Below are positions 37,544 through 49,329 of a stretch of 64,000 bases of DNA, piece by piece. This stretch comes from Arachnopeziza araneosa (lineage: Eukaryota; Ascomycota; Leotiomycetes; Helotiales; Arachnopezizaceae): the NCBI GenBank assembly GCA_003988855.1, contig QYAI01000006.1, forward strand, positions 463,384-527,383, read 5' to 3'. Position 1 is the stretch's first letter; the number at the start of each line of letters is the position of its first letter. Both the position numbers and the translations under genes were made by a program. Under the pieces are notes generated by a model that did no database searches, was not told where the DNA came from, and worked only from the letters and a program-made list of their open reading frames with translations.

Positions 37544-38010
37544 GGGGAGAGTAGGGTTTACGAATTGTCGAATATACGAGTTGAGGGGAGCGTGCCTAGA
37601 GGCTGCAATTGTACGTTGGTCTACATCTCTGGATAGTATAGATTTAGATCAAGGTTAATATTTTACTAAATAGCATGAAATGATAGAATAGAAACTTGAT
37701 GAATCACTTTAGAAATCTGTTTTGTCATTTTTATTCTCATAAGTTCTGATAAAGAGATGTAATGACCAGGACATATTTGACGTTCAAGAACACTAGCATT
37801 ATCCCTTGATTTAGTTATACTACAATGTACCTCCTAACGACTAGAAAAGGATACTTTGACCCTCTGAAAAACTGTATTAGTCTACGCCCTCGACGACATT
37901 TGTCCATCGCATCTTCTCCAACCTGCAATTGCAACCCAAAACCGGCACTCCTCATTGCATGATATTGGAGTTCTAGCTCTAAGTCGCCAACCTCCATTGT
38001 AAAGCCCCAT
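37544..38010. other. 3' intergenic between convergent genes
   Basis: 467 bp between the ends of the MFS gene (+) and RPA190 (-). Nothing recognised. Confidence 0.5.
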
Positions 38011-41000
38011 TTAGTTCATCATGTCATCACCACTCTTCGTCGGAACTTGTGTAAGTACGTCAAACGCACCAGTCCCAACCTTACTCATCCTACCGATGAC
38101 AATCCTTGAGCTAGGGCTTGACAGGTCATCCCAGTCTCCATCAGTGACAGCATCTGCCAAAAACCCCACAGTTGTTTCGAAACTCATCTTCATAAACGGG
38201 CTAACACTCCCATTCAAACCATTCCTGTTGAACGGACAGAACCCGCCATTCCTAGTCATGTAGTCTGCAATCAGATTCAGATGTCTATTGTCAACACTTA
38301 TTCCGTGACCACCAAAAACGCCGGACAACTCCTGGATGATTGCTGCCCGACATGCTTCGACACCATAGGTGCTAAGAATCGCTGCTATATCATTTGTGTA
38401 TATGGTGTTTGGTTCGATAAAATCTGCATAGCTTTGCATTGCTGTTAAGTTGACTCCAGTCACATGTACAACTGGCACCTTCACAGTTTTGCCAGCATCG
38501 TCTTTGACCTCTTCATCTGGAACGTAGGTACAAGATCCGATTCCGGAAATCTGCTGGATGAGAGACCCACGCAAGGCACTTTCAACAACCGAAAGCATGA
38601 GAACTTTGGGGATTTCAGAGTCATACTCTAGTGTAATATCACACCATCCTCCTGCTACTTCATCACATTTGAAATTGAGGACATCGCTGTTTTTCTTTTT
38701 GACCGTGGCTTCTCGCTCGACTGCGGCAGTGTTGAGCGTATGGTCTTGGTATGCATCCTTATTAGAATCGTCTTCGTCATCGCTGGGTGGATTCTGGGGA
38801 GATCCACCGATACCCTCATCCTCCAAATTTTCATCGTCCTCTTCCGGTTCTGCTTCTCTCCGCATCTCATCCTGGACCCTGTCATCATCTTCGTCATTAG
38901 CTGCGTAGCTGATCATATCCGTACGATTAGCTCTCTGCTTATCAGCTGCAGCATCCTCATCTCCATCCTCGTCATCATCTTCTCCAACTTCTCTTTCAGC
39001 TGATGCTCGAATCTCCTCAATCACTCCTACAGACTGACCAATTTCCGGTACTGCTGCTGTATTCGCAGAAAATTTTAGTGCTTGCTCTCCCTTCTTTTTA
39101 CCTAAAGCCTTCCGTGTTAAACGTTGGAGCAGCGGTGCAAACTTTTTCTCTAGCGTCACAAGGACATCTTGGATAGTAATTGCGTAAGTTGCTGTGTACT
39201 CCTTGGAAGGAAAGAGTTTGACGTGGATATCAAACGTCTTGGCCTGAGAAAAGCTGACGCCTCGACCAATACGCTCTTCCACGGTGGCCTCATCCAAGAC
39301 TTCAGCAAGCGATAAAATGCTGATTCCCTTTGCGAATGTCTCGCCGTCTTGTGCTGAAAGCTCTCGGTTGACTCGAAGTGTCATCGCAGGCGTGGATATC
39401 TTATTACTTGCTGTCATGACAATCTCTCGAAGACGGGGGATACCTAAGGTGACATTTTTGGCGGAGTGTCCAGCCAAATGAAAAGTGTTCAATGTCATTT
39501 GGGTGGAAGGCTCTCCAATTGACTGACCGGCTACAATGCCAACGGCTTCTCCTGGCTCCACAACGGATCTCAGATACTTGGCCGCCAACACAGGTTCCAA
39601 TGCTTTGCGGACACCAACGCCTTTCGGGTTCTTTTTATCCTTAACTAGCCTATCTGGATTCAATTTCAAATATTCCGTAAGAGCATTGAAGAACTTCTCC
39701 GAAGTTGCATATGCATACCTCCCTGGGTTATGATCCGCAAGTACTGGATCTGGGCAACTGATGGATTTAGCCTTGGAATATTTCAGAGCCTTTTTCATGC
39801 GTTTCAAAATTATATCCTTTTCCTGGAATATCGTCGCATACCTCGGGTCGCCATAGTTCAACTGTGCTAGCTCAGAATTCAGATTTTCTAAAAGGAATCT
39901 GAAATCTGTTAAATGCTTTTGTTTCGTTACATCCAGCCCGTCCTCTCCATACAGAAACTGGACCATGGACCCGTCGGAGTCTCGAACAGAAGTATCATAT
40001 TCAACTTTAAGTCCCTCCATGCCCTTGATCAGACATCTTTGCAAATATCCAGATCTCGAGGTTTTAACGGCGGTATCGATAAGACCTTCTCTACCTGCCA
40101 TTGCGTGAAAATAATACTCCTGAGGACGGATTCCTGTCAAGAAACGATTGACAATATAACCCCCAGCTCTAACATCAGTCTCAAAAGGCCGAAAGCATGG
40201 CAAAGACTTTCCGCTAACCATTATAGGAACTCGACGTCCTTCTAGAACTTGCTGGCCTAAATTGCAGGAAATTAGGTTAGCATTAACCGCACTTCCCTTA
40301 GCTCCAGACACTGTCATGTTCTGCATTTGGTTTTTCGGGAATTGCTTAACAAGGCCTTTCGGAAGACATGCCAATGTAATAGCGGTAGAAAGCTCCCCAG
40401 ATCGTTTATTCATGAACATGTCGAGCCCGGCTTGCTTAGAATCATCTCTTACTACTTCTTCTAAGCGGCCGAGAAGCTCAGGATCTGTATCTGTCGGGGT
40501 TTGGTTGTCTAAAGTGACATATTTCGACGCAACCTCCAATCCAATGCGACGAGCTTCTTCTAATTTCAACCTACGACTATTCTCCCCCTGTGGAGTTAGA
40601 CGAAGGTCATCCATGCCACATGTAAATGCTCTCATGTGTAGGAACTTTGTAAGGAGGCGTCCTAATATGCTGAGAAGCTTTCCGGCCACAGTTGGGCCAT
40701 AGACCTCGTGGATTGAGTGGATCAAACCTCCTCCGCTTGATCCAATCTGTGCTTTGTCCAGAATACCACTAATAAGCTCACCTCGACTGAAATGGACTAC
40801 ACCTTCTTCTGACTCTAGACCCCAACGATCACCCGATGTTTGTGATTTGCTGGTCAAGACTAATGGTGCACAGTCAATCGGCGTGATATTCTTTAGAATA
40901 GTTGTGATGACTTGTTTTCCAGTCCAACGCTGGGCAGGTTTGAGAATTGCAGGCGGAACGGTTTCGATTCGATCCCCAACAATATGTCCATTTTCAGGCC

Positions 41001-43179
41001 GCAAGCAATTATATATCAATTGTTGATATGTCGCACGGTCGAAGAACGTATCTCTACTACACATCCACACCGAAACAGATATATGATCTTGAATTAGGCC
41101 CCTCAGAGGCTTGCCAGAGGTTGCAACCAGATATTGATGATCAGTATCTGCAATTTGCAGTGCTTCTGCTCTAGCGATCTCATTTTGAGGAAAGTGCATG
41201 TTCATTTCATCGCCATCAAAATCGGCGTTGTAAGTATTGCAGTTTGCATAGTGCATTCGAATCGTCTTCTCGCCCGGAAGAACCCTTGCTCGGTGACCCA
41301 TTATAGAAGGCTTATGCAATGTCGGCTGACGGTTCATTAACACAACATCTCCATTTGTAAGATGGCGATGAACTTTCTTGTTCCTGGCCCCGTTTGTGCT
41401 ACTAGTAGACGATGCAAGTAATTGATTCGCCAGGGCTAAACGTTCGTCTTGCGATCTTGTTCTCAGGTTTATGACAGTACCATTTTCATATTCGATTGCT
41501 GCTGCACCTGGCCATTTATCAATCCCATTAATAACTGCTTGCTGCATTTCCTTGAAGTTGTGTGCAGTTACTGGCTCCGGATACGTCAGCTTTTTCGCGA
41601 AAACAGGAGGAACTCCTATTTCATTAGTCTCGATATTTGGATCAGGAGAAATAACGCTGCGTGCTGCAAAATTTACTCGCTTTCCCATCATATTTTTACG
41701 AAATAACCCTTCCTTTTTCTCAAGCTTCTGCTTAATCCCATCTTCATTCTTCTTTCCAGCGGCACCCTGTATAGGATTCCGATCCCTATCGATCAAGGAG
41801 TTCACACAGTCCTGAAGGATGCACCAAGCTTCTTGAAGGTCGTAGATATCTCGTCTCCGCGACGAAGGGTTCTCCGGTGGCTTGTCGGGATATTGTACCT
41901 CTCGATATATGCGAGCTACCGTATCGGCGCTTTTCAAAATATTTTTGTAGAGAGTATTTTGTTGAGCCTCAGAAACATCTTCTCCTACTCGGGCCTCAGG
42001 GCGATACTTGTTGGGTGGAACCAGTAGCGTTTGCAAGAAGAATATATCAGGTGATACCATAGTAGGCTTCTTGGCAGTAGACCTTGAGCTATAGATGAGA
42101 GAAAGAATCTCCTGATCTTTCTCAAATAGGAGTGTCAAGTGAGCTTTGACTTCAATGGTGTTCATAAATCTTTGAGCAGCGGCAGCAACTTTTGGTTTTA
42201 AGGCACTTGTTATCTCTGGCATCATGTCCACATTTCCGTCAAAGTCAAGTGTCTCTCCTTCGCCTTCTCCTTCATCTTCGTTTGATGATAAGTCAACATC
42301 GGCAATTCCTTCATCAAAATCACCTTCCAACCTCTCCTTTTTGGTGTTCTGGAGCAATTGCACAGCATTCGCAGCTCTGAAATTTCCTTGCATCATTTTG
42401 GCTTTTTCTTTCAGGCCGAGGGCTTTTTCAAAGATTTTGACGTAACGGTCCTTTCGATAGGTTGGAGATATCCCGCTACAGTTTCCACAGATTCGGCTTG
42501 CTGCAATGGATTTTAAAAAGGACTTGACTACTGCCCGACGTGCTGATGCGACTCCTTCGTTTTTTTCTCGTTTCCACTCCCATGGTGTACTTTTGGCAGC
42601 TTTAATGGACTTTTTTACAAATATATTTCTTTTCCTGATGATGATATCCACTGCAGATTCTTCCTCAGACTTACTTGATCCATCAGAGTCGCCATTCTTG
42701 TCTTGTAATACTTCTATGTTCTCAACTTCCTCCGCAGGTCCAAGTAATCCGTGCTGGATCAATCTGAGCTTGCAGATATACCGATTAACTTCTTTTCGGG
42801 ACATCTTAAGGTGATGGCAGTATGCGCATTTTGCTCTCAAGAGTCGCAGAGCTTGGTCCATAAAAGTTGGATGGTATAAGGGGACAGGTAAATCGATGTG
42901 GCCGACATGGCCTGGACAAGCTGTTGGGCCAAGGTTACATGTTGTACAACTGTTGCTCAGTCAGACACATACAATCGCAGGGAACTGAGGATTTTACTTA
43001 AGATCGTTTGTAGCTCCTAGAGCGGGATCATAAAGCCCTCCAGGGGTCGGGTGCAGAAGAGTGTCAAATGTCTGCGGGTTCTCGATTTTTTTCACTGAAA
43101 GTGACTTGATTTCAGCACTACTGAGAAATCCAAAATCGACGCTGGCAATGGCCGACGGAACAGAGCCGGATATGTTCAT
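38011..43179 (-). CDS. RPA190: RNA polymerase I largest subunit (Rpa190/RPA1)
   Basis: Catalytic subunit that makes the 35S pre-rRNA in the nucleolus. Exons on -: 43179-42998 and 42949-38011, giving 1706 aa, close to yeast and fission-yeast sizes. The start MNISGSVPSAIASVDFGFLS leads into GGLYDPALGATNDLN; intron 42950-42997 joins it to the clamp zinc site CTTCNLGPTACPGHVGHIDL. The active-site aspartates are in NADFDGDEMNMHFPQNE (D637, D639, D641). VNFAARSVISPDP, RQPTLHKPSIMGHRARVLPG and the bridge-helix/trigger-loop region (GIVAGQSIGEPSTQMTLNTF) are intact. The acidic insertion around residues 1370-1460 (DDEDGDEDAAAD, EPEEDDENLEDE) is typical of the Pol I subunit. It diverges from PRP3 over 324 bp. 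Confidence 0.97.
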
Positions 43180-43503
43180 CTTGATGATCTAAAGCTAGAA
43201 CTGTCGCAAAACCCGAACAACAAACTTTTAGCTTCGGATGACTGCGTTTCTATTGAGAGCGGCTTTGGGCACCCCTCCATCTTTTCTCCCAGAAAAAAGT
43301 CGGCAATTCTATAGCCTCATCATGTGACTTCAGCCTCATCAACCAGGGCAGATCACAGAAAGTTCCGGTACATGTCTACCTACCTACCTAGTACATAAAG
43401 ACGGCCGGTAGTTTATCACCACATTATTTACAAATCTCATTCATCGATCAAGGTAAACACAATAGGGGGGTGAAATCCACTCCAACTCCCGTTATCTCTT
43501 GTC
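43180..43503. promoter_or_regulatory. Bidirectional promoter region RPA190/PRP3
   Basis: 324 bp between divergent start codons; includes an ACCT tandem run (ctacctacctacctag) near 43378-43393. No TATA box clearly placed. Promoter role inferred from gene order. Confidence 0.5.
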
Positions 43504-45027
43504 ATGGATCGTGGTCAAGCTTCTCCGATCCTAGCTCCGAGGCACGATGCTTCAAGTCGCGTGGGTAGACCAGAGTCCGCTGCAGATAAGCTGGCATCAC
43601 TGAAGGCAAGAGTTGCGGCTGCTGTTGGTAGTAGCAAAGCAAAGGCTAGCCTCATCACAACTCCACATCCTACCTCAGTCACCGCGAGAGGTGGCTTGAA
43701 CGTAGATCTTCATCCCGCACTCCAAGATCTTGGACAATACAAACCTTCTAAGACTGTTGCCCCGAAATTCGCAACTAGTATTGGCAATGCTCGCCCTCGA
43801 CCGGAGAAAATCGCTCCAAAGAACAAGACACAGCTTGACTTGTCGGGCCCTTCCGCGGAAGAGACGAGAAATAATCCGTATTTTGACAATAGTCTGGGAG
43901 GACAGACAGCCACTCTGAAGAGCAGGCACTCGAGACAACTGATCTTCAACCAAAAGGGCAAATACATCCAACAAGCAAATGCTCTACGAAGGCAAGCCGC
44001 CCTTGAGGCGATGAAGAAGCGTATCGCAGAGTCATCACGGAAAATTGGCATTGATGAGGATCTTGATACAGAAAAGAATTACCTCGTTGAACAGCCGCCT
44101 GATATTGAATGGTGGGACGAGGGCTTAGTGGATGGAAAGAATTACAATGGCATCGACGTTGAAATAAACCTAAAAATCGATACCGCAGATTCTATTATTA
44201 CCGAATATGTTCAGCATCCGGTCCTTTTGGAGCCACCACAGGAGAAGAATACACCGGCTCCGAAACCAATGTTCCTTACCGCCAAAGAACAAAAGAAACT
44301 ACGACGCCAGAGAAGAATGGCGGAACTGAAGGAACAGCAGGCTAAGATTCGGCTGGGCTTAGAGCCTGCTCCTCCTCCAAAAGTCAAGAAAGGAAATCTT
44401 ATGCGAGTATTGGGCGAGGAAGCAGTCAAGGATCCAACAGCTGTTGAGGCGAGGGTGAATAGAGAAATCGAAGCACGTCACCAAGCCCACGTTGAGATGA
44501 ATGAGGAACGAAAACTTACTAAAGAACAACGCCATGAAAAGCTTGCCTTAAACCAAGAGAAAGATGCAGCCAGAGGTATCCATCTTCTAGTGTTCAAGAT
44601 CGATACTCTAGCCAATGGTAGCCATCGTTTTAAAATTGCAAAGAATGCAGAGCAGATGGCCCTTACCGGGATATGTATCATGCATCCACGATTCAATCTT
44701 GTGATAGTGGAAGGAGGTGAGCACAGCATACGCCAGTATCGGAAGCTGATGTTACACCGAATTGATTGGACCGAGAATTCAGCAACGAGGGTCAGAGAAG
44801 GTACAAAGGCAGAAGCTTTGCAGGACTGGCTCAAGGCGGAGGATGAAAAGGGCGAATTAAAGGATATGACATTGAACAAATGCTTGCTGGTCTTCGAGGG
44901 TGAGGAAAAAGCTAGGGCGTTTAGGAAGTGGGGAAGTAAGGTCTGTGAATCAGATAGCACCGCTAGAGAAGCGTTACAGAGAGCAAAGATGGAGAACTTC
45001 TGGACGATAGCAAAGAGCACGCTATGA
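43504..45027 (+). CDS. PRP3: U4/U6 small nuclear ribonucleoprotein Prp3
   Basis: Core protein of the U4/U6.U5 tri-snRNP, bound to the U4/U6 duplex and U6 3' overhang. Intronless, 507 aa. A basic disordered start precedes the Prp3 domain: RNNPYFDNSLGGQTATLKSR, LIFNQKGKYIQQANALRRQA, PDIEWWDEGLV, HPVLLEPP, then the Lys/Arg-rich helix MFLTAKEQKKLRRQRRMAEL and NLMRVLGEEAVKDPTAVEAR. The C-terminal DUF1115 fold is HLLVFKIDTLANGSHRFKIA, ALTGICIMHPRFNLVIVEGG, and LHRIDWTEN. Length is near yeast Prp3 (469 aa) and shorter than animal PRPF3. It shares a promoter region with RPA190. Confidence 0.95.
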   Translation: MDRGQASPILAPRHDASSRVGRPESAADKLASLKARVAAAVGSSKAKASLITTPHPTSVTARGGLNVDLHPALQDLGQYKPSKTVAPKFATSIGNARPRPEKIAPKNKTQLDLSGPSAEETRNNPYFDNSLGGQTATLKSRHSRQLIFNQKGKYIQQANALRRQAALEAMKKRIAESSRKIGIDEDLDTEKNYLVEQPPDIEWWDEGLVDGKNYNGIDVEINLKIDTADSIITEYVQHPVLLEPPQEKNTPAPKPMFLTAKEQKKLRRQRRMAELKEQQAKIRLGLEPAPPPKVKKGNLMRVLGEEAVKDPTAVEARVNREIEARHQAHVEMNEERKLTKEQRHEKLALNQEKDAARGIHLLVFKIDTLANGSHRFKIAKNAEQMALTGICIMHPRFNLVIVEGGEHSIRQYRKLMLHRIDWTENSATRVREGTKAEALQDWLKAEDEKGELKDMTLNKCLLVFEGEEKARAFRKWGSKVCESDSTAREALQRAKMENFWTIAKSTL

Positions 45028-46412
45028 TAATAGTATATTCTGTATAGGCTTATGCTGCCACGAGATGAGATGATGCCTCTAGAACTGCTGCTCTGTTTAT
45101 CATATTCTCAATATCTAATGTTCCTTCTACCCACTCAACATGATATTTACACGAAATCAAACTTATCCACTAAGAGGTAGACATCTGCATTACCCAGCGT
45201 CCATAGTCAATTGAAAGGTTGCTTGACCTTAGGCCCCAGTCCTTATCCACAGACAAAGGCTTCGAAGCCACGTCCGCTATCACTGTGCGGAGATTCCAGG
45301 TTAGAGGTCCTTCCACTTGGGAGGTGTGGTGTGGGGCAGGGTGGGGGAATTTTCCGATCTGCTAGGGGGGATTCGGGAACAGGGTTCAGAAACAACGTCG
45401 AAACATGTACGAAGTTGTACTCTATATCAATTGATGATCAGTGGCAAACTGATCCAGATCCCATAGAGGCAAATCTAGATCTGTCTCATGCACAGTGAGA
45501 ATTCAATGGAGCAGCCGTGGCTTCAATGGACTGGGCTTGAAGCGCCGTTTAAGCCGTTCACTGTCTAGAATACTACCCCTCTCCATTGAGGGATTGACTT
45601 CGTTTCGATTCTCCGCATCAGTCCATTGGTGGGCGTCGTTGCAGTTGTCAACGGTGACTCGTCAGTCACCCCTCTCCATGGCTGCCAGGCGTTTGGGAGA
45701 GACACTATCGCCCACCACCATCAGCAAAACCCTGTTCGCAATTGGGTCTGTCCAAGCCTCTCGCAGGCAATCCCTTCCCCACTTTCAGCAACTAATGGGT
45801 CGCCTGGCGTGCGGAACACCGTGCACCTACCAACCTACCGTAGCTCGCAACCTTTCACCACTACCTACGCCTGTAGGGGATTGAAGTCGTGAATCTCGTG
45901 CGCGCATGGCGCACTTGCTTCTCTCATCACATCACCAACATTTCCATGAATCTTGTCCATTGCTGCTTCGAGGCCTATTGATTACCTTGTTATCGTACGC
46001 GGATCCCAATGTAAGGAACCCTGGCTTTCATCGTCGCATCCGTGCATTATCACACCTGAATTGGCCTTGCTCTTATCTTCCTAATGATAAGATGTACTAT
46101 TGATGCTGCTGTGTCGACTCCACCAACCGCTATCTTCATTCAAGGTGCTAATGAATCCTGCAGCGTCTATCTTCATTACCATTCTACAACAAGTACCCTT
46201 TCACTCGCATCTCTAAATCCGCAAGCCTTGGACAAAGAACCTCAGGAACGGCAAACTCATCTTAACTATCTCCCAATTGCCTCTGATCCCTAAATCCACT
46301 GCATTCCTCGATCGAGTGGTATTCGACTAGGCTTCTGAGTTCTATAGCGTTTACATGTTGTGCACTCAGACTTGATGAGGAGCTTGCTATCGCCAAACAC
46401 AATTTACAGGCT
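45028..46412. other. Intergenic, upstream of PPS1
   Basis: About 1.4 kb between two genes on +. CT-rich leader-like DNA from 45,500 on; short ORFs (45211-45498, 45495-45884) show no family features. A long 5' leader or upstream intron of PPS1 could lie here. Confidence 0.5.
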
Positions 46413-48575
46413 ATGGCTACCATTGCCCTCCCAAGACCGATACCAACGGGGCACACGCGATCATCCTCACCTCACCCGCTAACGTCAACTCTTAGCCTCG
46501 ATAGCATCAACACATCTGCGGCTTGCCCTGTACCAATTCCAAATAAACACCTACCCATTTGTCCCCCTGGTCCAGCCCCGTCCGAGAAGCCCGACACTCC
46601 TCCCCATTCTCCACCCTCTAAAGAGCTCTCTCTAAGCCCGCAGTCCATCCTCTACCCTCCAAACAACTACAAGTCTCGGGCTTTAGACTCACATGTAGTG
46701 TATGAGATCGATGCTGCTGGGGTTGCCGCTGCTGTGGAGCATGTTTCTGGGCAACCTCTGCCGGATCCGTCACAGGTCTTTCCGTGGTTTCACGGTCTGC
46801 ATCCAAACAACCATATTCAGCAAGCATTCTTCATCGCTCGGCGGCGGAATCTGCGAAAAACACCTCGATGCTTGCGCGGAATCACGGTTGTGAAGGCAGG
46901 CGGGGACTTGAGCTGTTCGAGACTTAAGGGTGCTATTGCTCCAGAGGAATTCTTAATACAAGAGAGTTTTGGGGCTGTTTTCAAAGAAGTTGATCCCAAA
47001 GAAGGCTTCTCAGTTCGAAACTTCCAGATTCAAGCTGCAAAGTTTGCCATGGTTTCCGATGTGGTAGTGTATGGTGATAATAAAGCTGAAGTTCTGAAAT
47101 TGGCCAAAGATGTTGCAACTGCTCAACAAGTTTGGCGAGAATCTCATGATGAAAAAGGTCACGAACTTTTGAAGTATAACACCTTCATATGTACTAGTTC
47201 TTTCAATCAATTTGAAGAGAAGCACCCAGCAATGGTGGCTACTGACGCACGAGGCTGTATGACTGGAAGAGTCATGGATTTCTTCCATCAAGAAAGATTG
47301 GAGATGTGTACAATGACAAAAGCGTCGGAGATCCACCACAACGTTTGGCTAGGCCCAACTCTTGACCCCTCGATGGAGCCTGCTTTACTGGGTAGCGACC
47401 AACAATTCGACATTTTCATCGAGTGTAGTGATCTTGGTCGACTAAATCCCATTGTTTTGCAGGAAATTGCTGAAGACCCAGATTTGGAGGAACCTATCCA
47501 TCTCGAATTTCCGTCTTCTGGCAGTATAATGCCTCCTACATGGTCACAGTCTGAAGCAGATGGAATCTTGGAAACATGCAAATGGCTTTACGTGCTCGCT
47601 AACGGCGTAACTCCGTCTACACCTCCAGGCAAACTTGATGCCGATGGAGATAGCCAAATGTCTTTTTCGGCGTCAATGTCGACGAAACCTCGGCAGCGGA
47701 AGATCTTAGTACATTGTACAGATGGTTATACCGAGAGTACACTTTTGGGACTTGCCTACTTTACATATGCTACAGGTCTTTCGGTACCCACCGCTTGGTT
47801 AGATCTTCATGTCTCAAAGCGACGTAATTTCTTCGCGTATCCATCTGATGTAGCTCTTCTTGCCAGCATTGCTCCTCGACTGCTATCAGAATCACCTGTT
47901 CACGTAGAAAAGTCACTCTCAGATATTACAGAGCTTGTGAAGGAAGAGCCAGAATGGATTAAAAATATGGATGGATCTCTTCCCAGTAGAGTTACAGACT
48001 ACATGTACTTAGGTAATCTAAGTCATGCAAATAACACGGATTTACTACGAAAGATGGGGATCAAACAGATCCTAAGCGTAGGTGAGACCGCTTCGTGGAG
48101 AGAAGGCGAGATAGATGTCTGGGGAAGAGAGAATATGATGATTGTCCAACGAGTCCAGGACAACGGCGTTGATCCACTAACCGAGGAATTTGAGAGGTGC
48201 TTGGATTTTATAGGTCAGCCTCCCCAATTTATTTTCACTTGACAGATTCCTCTAATGACAAATCTAGATCGTGGCAAAGCCAAGGGAACGGCAACACTTG
48301 TTCACTGCCGAGTTGGGGTCTCTCGGTCTGCAACGATTTGCATTGCTGAGGTTATGCGTTCAATGAAACTATCATTTCCACGCGCCTACTGTTTTGTGCG
48401 AGCACGCCGACTAAACGTCATAATTCAGCCCCATCTTCGATTTTCGTACGAGCTCCTCAAGTGGGAAGAGAAACTAGGGCGTGACACCAGAGGCAGTGGA
48501 AAGTTTAATAGGGAGTTGGAATGGCCGGAAATTGCTCGAGAGATAGCCGCCATGAACAAGCCCTACGCTCGGTGA
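46413..48575 (+). CDS. PPS1: Dual-specificity protein phosphatase Pps1
   Basis: Member of the yeast Pps1 family, dual-specificity phosphatases linked to S-phase control. Exons 46413-48213 and 48268-48575, giving 702 aa. The first 100 residues are Pro/Ser-rich. A conserved N-terminal region (PWFHGLHPNNHIQQAFFIAR) leads to a first phosphatase-like fold whose loop reads HCTDGYTES (Cys435). Glu441 stands where the catalytic Arg should be, so this copy is probably inactive. The second domain (SRVTDYMYLGNLSHANNTDL) holds the intact signature HCRVGVSRSAT with Cys614 and Arg620. Intron 48214-48267 (54 nt, GTCAGC donor) lies between DFI and DRGKAKG and is needed to reach the active site. Confidence 0.92.
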
Positions 48576-49329
48576 CGGACATTCTCGGATAGCTTCACGA
48601 TTTACGAAAGTGCTATATCTATATCACATTATTCCGACGATAACTGGTGTCGATAGGAGTTTTGGAGTGGTTCTGATGGTTTGAGACTTTAATTGTTTTG
48701 GGTTCGGATACCGAATTGATGAAACACTTGGTATATATTTGCTTTACCGAGAATCTATTAGCGAGAAATTTTGGAGACAAAATCCGACTTAGCATTTGAT
48801 CTCAAGTGTTGACGGTTCGAAGCTCATGGGGGGAGTAGGGATTACTTTGTTACCAGGCGCCAAAAAGGTGTAGGTACGACCTCAGAACAATGATCTGGAT
48901 GACTATGAATGACTTGGGCGTAGCGCAATGCCTCATGAATAGAGAATGAATCAGTTGGCATCTTTTTGGTGACTTACAAATATCTAAGTAGCTCAAAAAA
49001 TTCTTTTTCATAATTGCCAGGTACCTACCGAAGTACCAACCTATTAATTCACGTCACGTCACGTGCAAGCCAAGCCTTAGTACATTCTACAGAGTGTTTA
49101 CACCTTGCTTATGTAAAATCCGAATCCAAGGTTATCATTTTAAAAGTAGTTGAAGTTCATTTAAATTTGTGAGACTATATCAGTTGATGTGGCAACTTGA
49201 GAGGATACTTTTCCGTACCGCAGCCTCGTCTCGCGAGGCAGTCAACCACCGTTGAAAACAACTGCCAACTGTGTCTAGGCCCTGCCTCTTATCATTCTCA
49301 ACGAGAAAGCGAACAACATTACCTTTAAG
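48576..49329. other. Intergenic, upstream of RAD3
   Basis: 754 bp between two genes on +. It includes a CACGTCACGTCACGTG-like run (ttcacgtcacgtcacgtgca, about 49049-49068), a possible bZIP/bHLH (CRE/E-box) site cluster. No gene seen. Confidence 0.5.
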
